Origin: Gymnopilus junonius
Lineage: Eukaryota; Basidiomycota; Agaricomycetes; Agaricales; Galerinaceae
Direction of reading: 5' to 3'
NCBI GenBank assembly: GCA_015501075.1
Contig: JADNYJ010000007.1
Coordinates: 124,001-188,000, forward strand
DNA: 64,000 nucleotides
The notes under the pieces are model-generated. The model was not told the origin of the DNA. It ran no database searches and worked only from the letters and a program-made list of their open reading frames with translations. Shown piece by piece: positions 1-11,978 of the stretch. Position 1 is the first letter of the stretch, and the number at the start of each line of letters is the position of its first letter. The translations under genes and the position numbers were made by a program.

Positions 1-3000
1 TACCTTTGAGACGCATAAAGAAGGTCACTCGTTTCCTGACTTTTGTCGTACGGAACTTAAAACTCGAAACTCATCTTTGGAAAGATTCCGTCATCAGTCT
101 TCCTACCTTTAATTCGCTGGCGATACCAACATTAGAAAGCCGATATTTGAATCTCAATATTTCTTCCAACCCAGTTTTTGTGGCCTCTTCTAATATCATG
201 ACCCCGCAACTATTCTTATCTACGTCGTACGAACCCGGGCCGCCAAAGGTTTTCATTCTGAGGACGATGACCTTCCGAACGAGGATGCTGAACAGCGCCG
301 CTTGTCGCGAAGAATAAGAGAATCTCTTGAACCCTACACGAGAACATTCATCTCAGTTTCTGCAACTCTGCGTTTCCCCCCACCTTATCCAATACGGCGC
401 ATGAAGGAATTAGACAACATGATGCTGGATGCAAAGAGAGCTTGGGAAGATGAGGTAGTGTTGAAGGAGGAACGTCTGCAATCTCTGCACGCACAAGAAG
501 AAACCATTATTGCTGTCACACCGACAAACATTCAAGACTCTTCTGAACTAGAAGTACAGACTGGCGAAGAACGCGAGGACATCTTTGCACAGATAGAAGC
601 CTTGCCAGTTTTGAATCTGCCTTCAACGCCGTCAGCAGCAGAAGGCCTTCCAAAGACAAGCACAATAGATGATGCAACTTCCTACTTTGCATTGCCGGCT
701 TCGTCTCCTGGTTCTTCAGCTCCAAATACTCCGGGGTTTGCACTCACACCACCCACCTATCATCAGCCCACTAAACCTGAGCCGCTCAAGACAGCAGCGG
801 ACATCCGTCATCAAAGTCGTTATACCTTGCTCAAATGGCAACATGAAGAATATCGGCGGATCTGGGAGTGGTATCTTCGAAAGAATCCTGACGACTTTGT
901 TGTAGAGAAGTATCAATGTATCCATCTCATGGAATTCACTATTCCGTCATCTGACATCGGTCAACATCGCCCTTGTTTTGTTCCTCAGCTCAAGTACATC
1001 AAATTTTACGGTGAAAACGACATGACTCTTGGCCAATTCATTGAGAAGTCTGTCAATGATACTCTGGTTCAATTTCTCGATCCCAAGGCTATTTGCACTG
1101 GGAAAGGCTGTGATCAACCATTGGCACGGCATTGCAAGGTCTATGTCCATCATGAATCCACTCTTTTCGTGGCAGTAGAACAGTGGGATGGTCAAATCAT
1201 TGGCCGTTCAGCTTTCCATCCTTCTCCCGATCTTATAACGACATGGAGTGCTTGTCGAGTATGTGGGTCAGCAACACCATTCATCCCTGTGTCTGAGGAA
1301 ATGCAGCGGTATTCTTTCGCGAAATTTCTTGAACTTCATTTTTATCCGGCAGATATCAAACTGGTTCAAGGTGCAGGGTGCCAACACAACATCTACCAAC
1401 ATCATATCCGATATTTTGCGTGTAAGGGTATGACAGTACGTTTTCAGGCTGACCCCATTGTGCTACATGAAGTTGTATTCCCGCCTTTCCGGATCCGTGT
1501 GCGTCCCGAAACTCAGTTGGAATTAAAAAATGCAGACTTCGAACGGTTGCACTACCGAAATATGCTTTGGTACACCGGATTAATTGACGACCTCAAATTA
1601 ATCAGTATAGATGCCGCCACTGGAGATGAATTGGCCGATGCTCGTTTACTTTCCGATATCAATTTATTGATATCAAGGGCAGAATCTGAAAGAGAAGAAA
1701 TTAGTCAATTAATTAACCAGACGTATAGGGATACGCCTCCTACTGACACCCTTGCTCTCAATCAGATTCACGCCTTCCGTCAAGACAAAATAGTGGCATG
1801 GCAAGCGGACTTTGACCGACTTCCCAAACCCCGCCCTCAGAATACGATCAGTCGGAATAGCAACAGATCTTCTGCCTTCGAGTCTGTCAGGGCTATGTGG
1901 CCCAGAAGATACGACCTAGCTGCACATTTGAGCTGCCACATCTTCCCTCTTCTAGCGTATCCGAAGCCGAAGAAGGACCACTCAAGTCACGTCGACCAAC
2001 TCTTGATTCACTTGCTTCATCGGCCTCCGATACATCTGAACCGGATTCGAGCGCTGAAGTCGAGGTTGATGAAAAGGTTGAAAAGTCGTCTGAGGTTACC
2101 GTCACCTCCGAGACCAACGCGAAACGGGAAGAATCGAAGTCAGATCCTGATAGCGATTCCACTATTGGTGCAGTACGCGAAGGTGGAGCTGGTCCAGTTG
2201 AGACCACTGTACTTCAAAAGGTTCTCTATTTTCTTGTGCTTAATTCGATTATTAACATTTGGATACGTTTAGACCGAAATTGGTGCCCAGAGTGAATTAC
2301 GGCCGACAACTGAGGATTCGGCGCCAAAATCTTCTAAGCTACCACGTCGCACAGCCCCAAACATGAGTGTCGCAGAACTCGTGAAGAAATATCAAGATTT
2401 TCTGCCTGCTCAAGGAATGCAGGAGCTTGCACAAGCCGCTTAGCACCTAGCCAGTAATGTCAGAGAGTGAACAGGAATACCCTCCCCCAAATATTTTACG
2501 TCCAACAGCAATCCGCAACAAGAGTCGACATCGCATTCCTGTCAAGAAGCCGTCCACCTCTGACTTTGAACAAGGTTATGCTGCCAATGTAGCTCCCAAA
2601 TACCTGACTCATCGACGGCCTTTGACGGGATCAGCTAACAGTCGTATACCTGCTCCTAAGAGTTCTGTTATCGAATCTCAATTTTCTTCTCGGCGCCCTT
2701 CGCCGGAAAAGCGACCTTTTGGCTACCAAGGAAAGGACTTGCGTTTCAGTCGGCCGCCGTCTCCTCATACCAAGCCGTCAACACTCTCAAATGCTAAGCA
2801 GACTAAGAACCGCATCGTCAGTCGCTCTAAAGACAAGGCTGCAGCGCGACCCCCCACAACGTCTACCGGAAAAGGGACATTCCGCAGACCCCCGACGACC
2901 CCAGGTTCGAAAGTATCCAATATCGCCAAGCACTTTGAGCGCCTAGGACGCGAGGCTGAACGTTCTAAAACACGGTATGCTGTGATCCGTGGAAAACGAG

Positions 3001-5173
3001 CACGTCCTGTCGCCTCGGCTCGTGCTAAAGTTGAGGTCCTTGAGAGCGTAAAGGATGCCATCTGCGATGACTCTGAGAGCTCTGATTCTTCCAGCGAAGC
3101 TGACGACGAAGATGAGGGCAATGACGAGGATCGCCGACCTACGGTCCCAACACAAGAAGAAGCGGTAAAATTCCAGGAACTTGGCCTATCAAAGACGATC
3201 GAGAAATTGCCCCACCTTTAGAACCTCAGCCTGCACCGGAGGTTAATCAGGGGCAAGAAACGATGGCCATGCTTCCACCTCCACCCTCTGGTGAAATTTC
3301 AATGCCATCCTCTCCATCTTTGACTTATTTGAAAAGCAAGCAAGATGCAGCGTTAACTCCTCCACCTGATCTTGAACTCGGTGGTACAGGAACGGAGCGG
3401 CATTCCATTCTAAAAGCTCTGTCTGGTTTCTGGCCGCAACCAACTCGTTATTCATTTGAAGTTGACGATCCAATGAATGACCCTGAGCACATCTTTCGCG
3501 ATTCTTCTATGGTTGTTCGTCTTGATGAACCTACTTCAATTATTGCACTGGCCTTAAAGTAAGTTGTCTAACTACATTATCTTTGAAAATCTTGACTCGC
3601 ATATTTCAGCTCTCCACAATATCGCGAAATGCTCGCTAAATCCCGTGCAGAGAAGAAAACTGCTCGAGAAGCCAAGCTCACGGAAGGTGGCGAGGCTTTC
3701 ATGCCTGACGATAGGTCCATTGCTGAATCAACATCTACCTGGGGCGTTGTCAACTTGGAGTCTGGTGATTCTGGTGATCCCACCGAAGATCTAAGGGCGC
3801 CGTCTTCAAAGCTTCCATGGGCCATTTGTACGTTCTTTTCATTCATGATCATGGATGTGACTTTTCTCATTATTCCATAAAGCTTTCGAAAGTGGTGGAC
3901 TAACGATTAGTTGCACGGTCCTTTATCCCGAACAGTTTGACGCATTGCGACGCACTTACGATTGTGAAAAGAGCATGGTCGAATCATTATCGAGATGTGT
4001 CAAGTGGAACGCCAGTGGTGGGAAGTCGGGGTCTGCTTTTCTCAAGACAAGGGGTGAGTTTGAATTTTTACATGAATGAAGATTTGTTCACATACGCCAA
4101 CCACCTAAGATGATCGATTCATTGCAAAGGAATTGTCTAAGCATGAGTTGCAGACGATGGAAACTTTTGCTCCGGCCTATTTTGACTACATGTCATCTTC
4201 TGTGCACTCTAATGTTGGTCGTGCCTATCTTGACTATACATCTCTCTGATTCAATCTTATAGCGCCCAACCCTCCTTGCTAAAGTATTCGGATGCTACAA
4301 GTTGACTTTCCGGAAAACAGGGAAAGACAAGGGCCCAGGAAAGTCGAAGTCAATGCAGATGAACCTTCTGGTTATGGAGAATCTCTTTTACGATAGGCGT
4401 TTCAGCAAGGTAAGTTATCATAAGGTGTCCATAACAGAGGAGTTCCGATGGTCGTTCCAGATATATGATTTGAAGGGATCAACTCGTAATCGTCATGTTC
4501 AATCAACAGGTCGAGAAAATGAAGTCCTTCTGGATGAAAATCTTGTTAAGAGTAAGTTTAAAAATGCTTTCCTATAATGATCTATGCATACTTTGATTTC
4601 CAGCGGCCCACCTAAATCCATTATACCTTCGTGAACACTCCAAACGCATTCTACGGGGTGCCTTATATAATGACAGTAAATTCCTCGCTGACATCAATGT
4701 CATGGATTATTCCTTGGTTTGCGGGGTAATGCCTTTTCCCCCCGACAGCGCTGGGTGTACTTATGGGACTCCCATTCTTAGGTTGACAGCCAAAACAACG
4801 AACTCGTCGTCGGTATTGTTGGTAAGCATGTTTTGTCACTGTATGACATCAGACTGCTAATATTCGGTAGACTACATCCGTACTTATACATGGGATAAGA
4901 AGTTAGAAAGCTGGGTCAAAGAATCCGCTTTCTTGGGAGGTGCTGGCAGGGGAGAGCCAACAATTGTTACTCCCAAGCAGTACAGACAAAGATTCCTTAG
5001 TGCTATGGAAAGGTACTTTCCTTTGGTAAGCGGTGTACTCTTTATCATGCTGGTTTCAATGCCCATCCCCATCTAATCCCGTACGGAAGATACCCGATCG
5101 ATGGATGAAACAACGAGATACTCCCGAGGAAGAATCATCCATCATCCTTTCTGAACTATGGCCAGACTGGTAG
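1..5173 (+). CDS. FAB1: 1-phosphatidylinositol-3-phosphate 5-kinase Fab1 (PIKfyve family), 3' part
   Basis: Makes PI(3,5)P2 from PI3P on vacuole and endosome membranes. The window opens inside the TCP-1/chaperonin-like domain ([20 protein letters not shown]), so the FYVE end lies upstream. Next comes the Fab1-specific Cys-rich region ([10 protein letters not shown] near 1255; [10 protein letters not shown] near 1410), a disordered linker, and the PIPK catalytic domain from about 3880 with [26 protein letters not shown] and [11 protein letters not shown]. The protein ends SELWPDW and stops at 5173. Introns read: 2221-2272, 3559-3609, 3828-3882, 4054-4109, 4214-4262, 4410-4460, 4552-4603, 4726-4781, 4822-4870, 5026-5089. 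The frame breaks at about 245, 1901, 2441-2452 and 3191; each is mended by one extra base in a short homopolymer (two at 2441-2452), so these look like sequence errors. The 3' end faces TAF2, 153 bp away. Family identity is secure; the linker is the least certain part. Confidence 0.93.
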
Positions 5174-5326
5174 GTGGGACAGTCGCCCTCTTAATCTGAC
5201 GTATAATCATCCATGTGATCCTTTTGATCCTTTTGACTCGCACTCCATGTAATCTACATTGTCCTACTGTACAAGATCATACAAGCAGCCTACCAGAAGT
5301 AATTAATATCATAATGTAATATAACC

Positions 5327-8300
5327 TCAATTACCCGTCTTCGCTTTCTTTGCTGCCGGCTGTGGGGTAGCTGACTCTCCATCCTTCCGCTTTTTTGTAG
5401 AGCCCGATTTCCAAGTGTTCACAAGAGTTCGGAAGCGCTCGCGGAATGACACAGCTATGAGTCCCACCTCAGAATCAGCGCCATTGAATTTAATGGCGTT
5501 GTTCAACATCAAGTCGGCATCTGCCTCAAATGCTTCCACCGTGTCATATTTATCACTGTCAAGTTTCTGGCGAATAGTCCTCAAGTCCCGCGCATCTTTC
5601 TTTGGAATGATATCGTGGTACATAGGAATACCCAGAGCAACGGGATCGACAGGTTCCTGGAAAACCCAAGATCTAAGACGTGTGATGAATTTGCAATATA
5701 TTAAGCATAAGCTGATTTAGACTCACATTTGCTCTTTTACTATGGCTGTTAATATGCCTTGCAGGCCACGCTTATCAGTCCAGGATAGTTTGCGTTCCAT
5801 GGCTTTGGGCCACTCCTTCTTGAACAGTTTCTCGACAACATCCGCGCAGATAGTCGGACTCGTCCCAGGTGGATTGAATTGTCGGCAATTGTTAAACACA
5901 AGGCCTACATCTTTCTTGAAGTCTTCCATCGTTGAATATTTTCCGCCGTTCAAATTTGTCGAAATAGTGCCGAAATCCATGGGATGCTCAATTTCATCAT
6001 AATATCTATAAAAAAACATAAACACTTGACGCGCACGGCACAAAAGAAATATTACGTTGGACAGCCATCCAGGACAACATCCACTGGCCGCATAAAGATC
6101 TCGCATTCTGGTAGCTTGAAGAGAGACTTGAGAAGGTCTTTGCATTTCTTCTCGCTGATAGGCGTTGACAGAGAGAGCTTGGTCCTGCTTTGAGCAGGGG
6201 CAGGGGAGGGAGTAGGCACTTCCTTCTCTTTACCCTTATGAGAAGGAGGGACAGGTAAGTGGCTCGCTACTAATGGGCGTGGTGACTCGGATGCTTTTGC
6301 TTTCTTAGCTTTATTAACCACTAATGGTGCTGGTGGTCTGGCCGTCGATACGGGAGGAAGAAGAGGCTTGGCACTGGATGATGGACCTGACGGTGTTGGA
6401 CGTTCCTTCTTCGAGGGCGTTGCCAATGCCAAGATATCGTCCTCATCAATTTCAGGTATTTTTCTCTTACCCGGAGCAGGAGCCAAGGACGTTTTTTCCC
6501 TCTCCAGTTGTGAACGACGCTGCTCACTCTTTTCTCGCTCTATGGCAAGAACTTCCTGAAGAATGTCATGTGATCCATCATCGACATATGGTGGCGGCGG
6601 TGCATCCAGAACCAAGTTGGTGGGAGAATCCGAAAGCCTTGGTTTGCGCTTCGACGGCTTCGCAGGGGGAACAACGGATGCCTCCGACACTGCAGCCCTG
6701 GACTGGGATCCGACTTTCAGTTTAATCATGGGGCGAGATGAAGAGGCTGTAGCTGGTGTTTGACTGGAATGGGGGGGTCCAACAGGCGATAACTTGGGAG
6801 GTGAAGGAATGCGACTTCGGGGAATTGCAGGTGCCTTTGGAGCAGCGAGGACGCGAGCAACAGGCTTCGGACGATCGGTAACAGGAGCAGGATGAGCCTT
6901 GTCAGCTGCTTCCAAAGTCTTGTTGATGATCGCCCATTCTGTATGACAGAATACATCAGAATGAAATAATATAAGAAATGCGACATAATGTACGAACGCT
7001 TTTCAAAGAAGATTTCCAGGGTAATGGCCTCGTTATGAACAAAACTGCCCACAAGATTGTACGATTTTGCATTGTTTACCATTAAGCGAAAATCAGTTTG
7101 GAAGGCGAATCGATCTTTGTACATTCCTTCCTCCAACTTAGCGCCCATTGTGCTGAGGTCCATTGGGTCTTTAATAATATCAAAGTAACTAAAAGAATTT
7201 TTCAGCCGAATCCGAATGAAGGTCAATTAATTAATCTCACTTAGGCGCATGATCCCTGATAGGATCGACAGGTTGAAGGAAAATAACAGCATGCTTGTTG
7301 GCCTTTAATTTCTTCAAAGCACTCCGGCAGGCTTTCAGATCGTTCAACGACATTCCGCCTGATTGCGCTTTTGGACTATAGCAGGTTTGCTGACAGGCTT
7401 TGGTGGCCGAGGTTTTGGCTTAGAGATCTTCACAGGCAAGTCAGGGGTGGCAAAGACAACGGCTTTCTTGGGACCTTCTGCGATGGGGGTAGGAAGGGCC
7501 TTCGGAGGCATGGCATCAGGGTGAGGACTTGCAGGTAGCTTGAGCTTCGTCGGGGCATTGATTGAAATGAGAGGGCTTTTCGACGGCGGTCCCCCAGATT
7601 TGATGATCCTAGGAGCTTTGGGAGGTACCTTAACTGCAGGCAGCTGGGGTGGTGCTTCCACAACGGGAGTACTTGGTATGTGAATCTTGACAGAAGGAGG
7701 AGCTTCTTCCACTGGGCGAATGAGAAGATCCGCCAACTTCAGAATGCACCACCTAACTTCATGATCAATGTCCGGATTTCTGTTAACCTCGACGTCAGCA
7801 TAACAACGTATAGAGATGTTGCACACGCACAAAGCTATCGGCATGAGGAACTCCCTCAAAACCTCATTTTTGCCAACTTCACGATCTTTACGTAAAATTT
7901 TGATCATAGTCTCCATTTCGCTTTTCTTTGACTCCCTCGTCTTTTCCTGAGAATTACCATCTTCTTCAATGAGCAGCGACTCTGCCTCCTTCGACGTCGA
8001 TTTCATCTCGCCCATTTGGACCAATAGGGCCAGGCTATAGCAAGCATTACGTGCAACGTGGCGTCGAACCACTCTCGAAGAGTCATGGACCATCACGGAA
8101 AGGATGTACTTCATAATTTGCGGAGCATACCACTTGGTCAAAAATAGACCATCAAAAGCTGCAATTCTAACTTGAGTATAATTTCCTTCCCTAGTGTAAC
8201 GGTAAGTCTAGAGACAAAGATGGAGAAATAGTATCTGACCTTGTATACGGGAAGAAAATTCTTGGATGACTGGGAACGAGGTTAGCAATACCCAGCATCA

Positions 8301-11300
8301 TGTAGAACTATAATCGGAAAAATGTGTAAGATCGCTTTCCAATGGTAACAGCAGTACAAACCTCAAGAGCAGCTATTGTGACGACGTTGTGAGGAGATGC
8401 AATAAGCCTATCCATGCTTCGATACCGGTCTACTTCAGCTCGTGTTTGCTTTACAAGATCCATATCTTCAGCTGTATACTCCGGCCGCGTTTCGGAGGGC
8501 AGAAGCTCTCCTCGTTCAGGCGGGGCAGTTGAGACATTGGCACAAGCAGCAGCGGATATTACGGCGCTGATATAGAATCCATCCGAATACTACAGGATGA
8601 CAATCTAAATTAGGCAACTTTCGACGCCCTGTCTGAATGCATGACTTACAGGGTTGGATGTGTTATCATTATAACGAAGTTGGTCAATAAAAAATTGTCG
8701 CACGACCGAAGGAGTTTTCCCATTTTCAAACCGAACTTGCGAGATGGCAGTGACAAGAGTCTGAACAACCACAGAGATTTGAATCTTTGGAGCACCAATT
8801 GCAGGGAAGAAACAAACCTTGCGAACAAAGTATTCAGAAAGGTCTGAAAAGTCATTGGGCTTCGGAACGTATTTGTGAGAAAATAAGTCCTGGTTGGGGT
8901 CCTCCGGATCGTAACAATACCGCAGAAAAAGTTTGAAAAGGTGAAAAAGACCAAGAAAATCAAGTTTTCGAATGGCGCACTGCGAAACAATAACCGTTGT
9001 AGAGGCACATACACAACTTCTATAAAAACGAACATACATTAACCAAAGCAGAAGCTGCCTCACAGCGGATGCGGTAATAATAGTTTGACACAAGCACAGT
9101 CTTTGTCAAAGTACTTGAAACAATTGCAGTTGGCTTATCTGCAAGAGCATATACAGCCTAAAAAGCGTTGAAATGAAACTAGGATAACACTGTTAAGAGC
9201 TTTGACTAACCTCGAGTTGCGCAACTACGTCCCGATCCCGCTGGAGTTGTGAGACCCACATGAAATCAGGTTGTTCAAACTTGATGTTGGCAATCCACTC
9301 AAAGTCTGCATCCATTCGTATCCATTCGTAAGTTGCACCACTCATGACTCCTTCGTCTTCCTCGGTCCAATCTGCGACCTTCCAGTTCTCTCTTTCTTGC
9401 TCTTTTTCCCAAATCTCAAGGCCAAAGCCCATATCGACCATTCCCATGGCTTCAGCTGCCTCAGCATCACCTTCAGCCGCTGCCTGGGCTGCAGCCTGGC
9501 GCGCAAGGTAACGCTTGGTATTTCGGCGGACTCTTTTATACTTCGTATTAAAGGGGACTTCATATCTCTTGAAGGGACTTCGGATGTCTAAAACGTGCTC
9601 ATAGGGAGTGCCATCAGCTTCATGGATCCGTATGGTCATTTGGCCCTATTGAGTTTCTGTAAGTAATTGTGGCCAGTAATCACACCATAGCGTACCTCAA
9701 AGAAAGGTATAGGCTTGAACAAAAGTTTCGAAACTTCATTACTTTCCATAGCCGCATAGGCAGGACATTCTTGTCGCATAGTTATTTCAACAGCCATTTT
9801 CTTTCTGTTGAACGAAGCAGAGAATCCAAATGAAGGACAGCCGCTGCCGTATATCCACTGCTCTGCAAAGCTCCGAGGATCGACGCCGCTGACCTTCCTA
9901 CATGTCCGTAGGAATGTATGAGTAGAAAGGGCATTGTTCTGGAGTTCTCCGCTAATAGCCGATAAGAAGAGCTTGGGCAACACACGGCTCAGACCTAGAG
10001 AAGTCCCTGATTTGCCTAATCTGCGATCCAGAATATGGAGGACAAGTGGTGCTTTGAGATTAATGAAAGGTAGAGTGGAGGCGTCGGACGGATCGAGAAC
10101 TTGAGGTTGGCATATTGGAGGCATGGCCCCGACATCCCAATCCAAAACCCGTTGCATATCCTTTTTTAGCCTGAAGCGATAATCGTTGTTGCCAAAAAGT
10201 TTCCGCATAAAAAGACCCGTCATGTATAACGCCAGACCATTGACGAGCCATAGGTCGGACCATGACTTTGGAATGATGTTAATTCCGGACCATTGGCAAG
10301 CGAGTGCATGGCCTAGGGCATGCCTTGTCTCCACCGCCTGTTCTAGAGCATCGTCGCCGTGGAGAAGATCAGTAGTCACTAAAGAAAGTGTTGCACTGTC
10401 GAATCTTTGAGTAGGCAGCTGGTCCACGAAAATAACTTTATATGACCCAAAAGGATAAGAGCCGTACTCCGAGGTGTAGAACGTCATGGCAGACCGCAAA
10501 CAAGCGGTTGAAGAATTTAGAAGTTGTTCTTGACCTGGAAGACAGAACGCATACACGAGTGGCTGAGACGACCCTGTAGGTTCTTCTGCGGAATTATCTG
10601 GAGGAATTGAAAGGAGATGAAAGGGGCCAGCAGCGAAAGCAATATGCTGTGCAGAAGTAAGCACTGCCTGCGAAAACAGGAAGATAGTTTTGTTTGAATT
10701 GTAAGGGTGCGCAACCTACTGGGAATGAGCCAATTTGTCGGGAAGAAAACACATGTTCAAACCTGTTCCACCAGGTCACCACTGCATACGACTATTGTGG
10801 GACTAGCGTCGCTTGGTTCATCATCATCGTTATCCACGCGTTCTTCCAGATACCGAGGAACGACGAATTCGAACTCCCAAGTGCATTTTTCCCACAGATT
10901 GTCGATACACGGCACCCAACATCTCGCAGAATCGGGGGATGAAGGTGTCGTGAAAGCATGAGGCACGCGCTTCAAAGAATGTGAGTCAAAGGATACAGCA
11001 TGAGCTAGTGTAAAGCTTACATGTGGATATGAATCGCTAGGTAAGACGAACTCAAAGCCATCAACAGGATTCCGAAGACTGTATGTAATGTGTATGACGA
11101 TGGGGGAGAATTCGGGCATTGATGCATGGCTTTGAGAGAAACCGGGCGTTTGAGGCTCAGGTGTAGACACTGCGATTCGTGCCAATAAGAAAACGAGTGC
11201 AAATCCCAACTCAAGGTGGCGTACCTTCGTTTGCAAATGATAAACCGGATGAAGAGTGGCCAGACGGCTTAACGGCGACTTCTGCAGGTATCGCAATCGA

Positions 11301-11709
11301 TAACTCTCCCTCATCACTCTCCTGGAGAGCGGAATATATCTTTCGCTTCAACTCTGGGTGGCGGTGGCAATCTTGCGATTCATTCGAACCTCCCATGTGA
11401 TATTCACGAGCGGGTCCACGTGTGTGAAGTCTGCTGGATAGCCAGCGACAGTAACACTCTGGATGGCTAATGTCGTATGCATGAGCGCCAGATATGCTCA
11501 TCTAATCTTTTAATGACGTACTACATTGCCTGGAGTGAAGATGAATGGTCTTGAGTTCGCTGCTGTTGGGTATAATCGTGATCTCGGTGTATCCCTGCTT
11601 GCAGATGAGCGCGGTGAAGCAACAACGATGAAGAGTCGCGTACCCATAGGGCACCTGAGAAGTCTATCTCAAGAACGACCTTTTGATGACTAGTAGGTAC
11701 GCGAGACAT
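5327..11709 (-). CDS. TAF2: TFIID subunit 2 (TAF2) with three C-terminal bromodomains
   Basis: TAF2 is a TFIID subunit with an M1-aminopeptidase-like fold that helps bind the core promoter. The chosen start (11709) gives MSRVPTSHQKVVLEIDFSG, followed by an N-terminal beta domain (RCWVPCIDNLWEKC), the peptidase-like domain and a HEAT-like region (VRRHVARNACYSLALL). The zinc motif HExxH is HALGH here, so the catalytic Glu is missing, as expected for TAF2. After a Pro/Lys linker come three bromodomains: PVDP...YFDIIKDPMDLSTM...NNAKSYN (about 7030-7340), YYDEIEHPMDFGTI...NNCRQFN (about 5760-6170), and a more diverged YHDIIPKKDARDLRT...NNAIKFN (about 5400-5680), then a basic tail. Each keeps the acetyl-lysine-binding Asn position. 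At least ten introns. Frame breaks at the TTTT run 7369-7372 and the GGG run 11355-11357 are each cured by one base. Without the 7369 correction the bromodomain part could be annotated as a separate gene, but the corrected frame joins smoothly. Confidence 0.88.
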
Positions 11710-11978
11710 CGTCAGCAACAGCTTTGGAGTTTGTGAATGAATGGGACTTATATAGCGAAACCCCGTCGGATATATTCGCGTTGGAGGGCGATTCTTGAGT
11801 CCATAATGGCTATCAAGGATCAATGAGGTCAACTAAGGCCTTTGTCCTGGTGGAAGTAGAAAGAAAGGAGTGTTCAAAATGAGCTGCGTCTTGTGCACGA
11901 ATGAGTCCAAGATGGTGGTCAGGCAAGACGGAGACAGCGCTTATGTAAGACAGACTCTCCTTATTTCGGACTCTCATC
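11710..11978. promoter_or_regulatory. Divergent promoter region between TAF2 and LTV1
   Basis: This 269-bp gap separates the start codons of two divergently transcribed genes, so it must hold both 5' leaders and both core promoters. I recognise no specific factor-binding site. Short open frames running through it have no recognisable products. Confidence 0.6.

Noticed and set aside
174..262. GT-AG intron at the start of the FAB1 fragment
   Set aside because: GTTTTT and GTGGCC donors with the AG at 261-262 would restore frame, but one extra A at 245-247 keeps more natural coding sequence ([14 protein letters not shown]).
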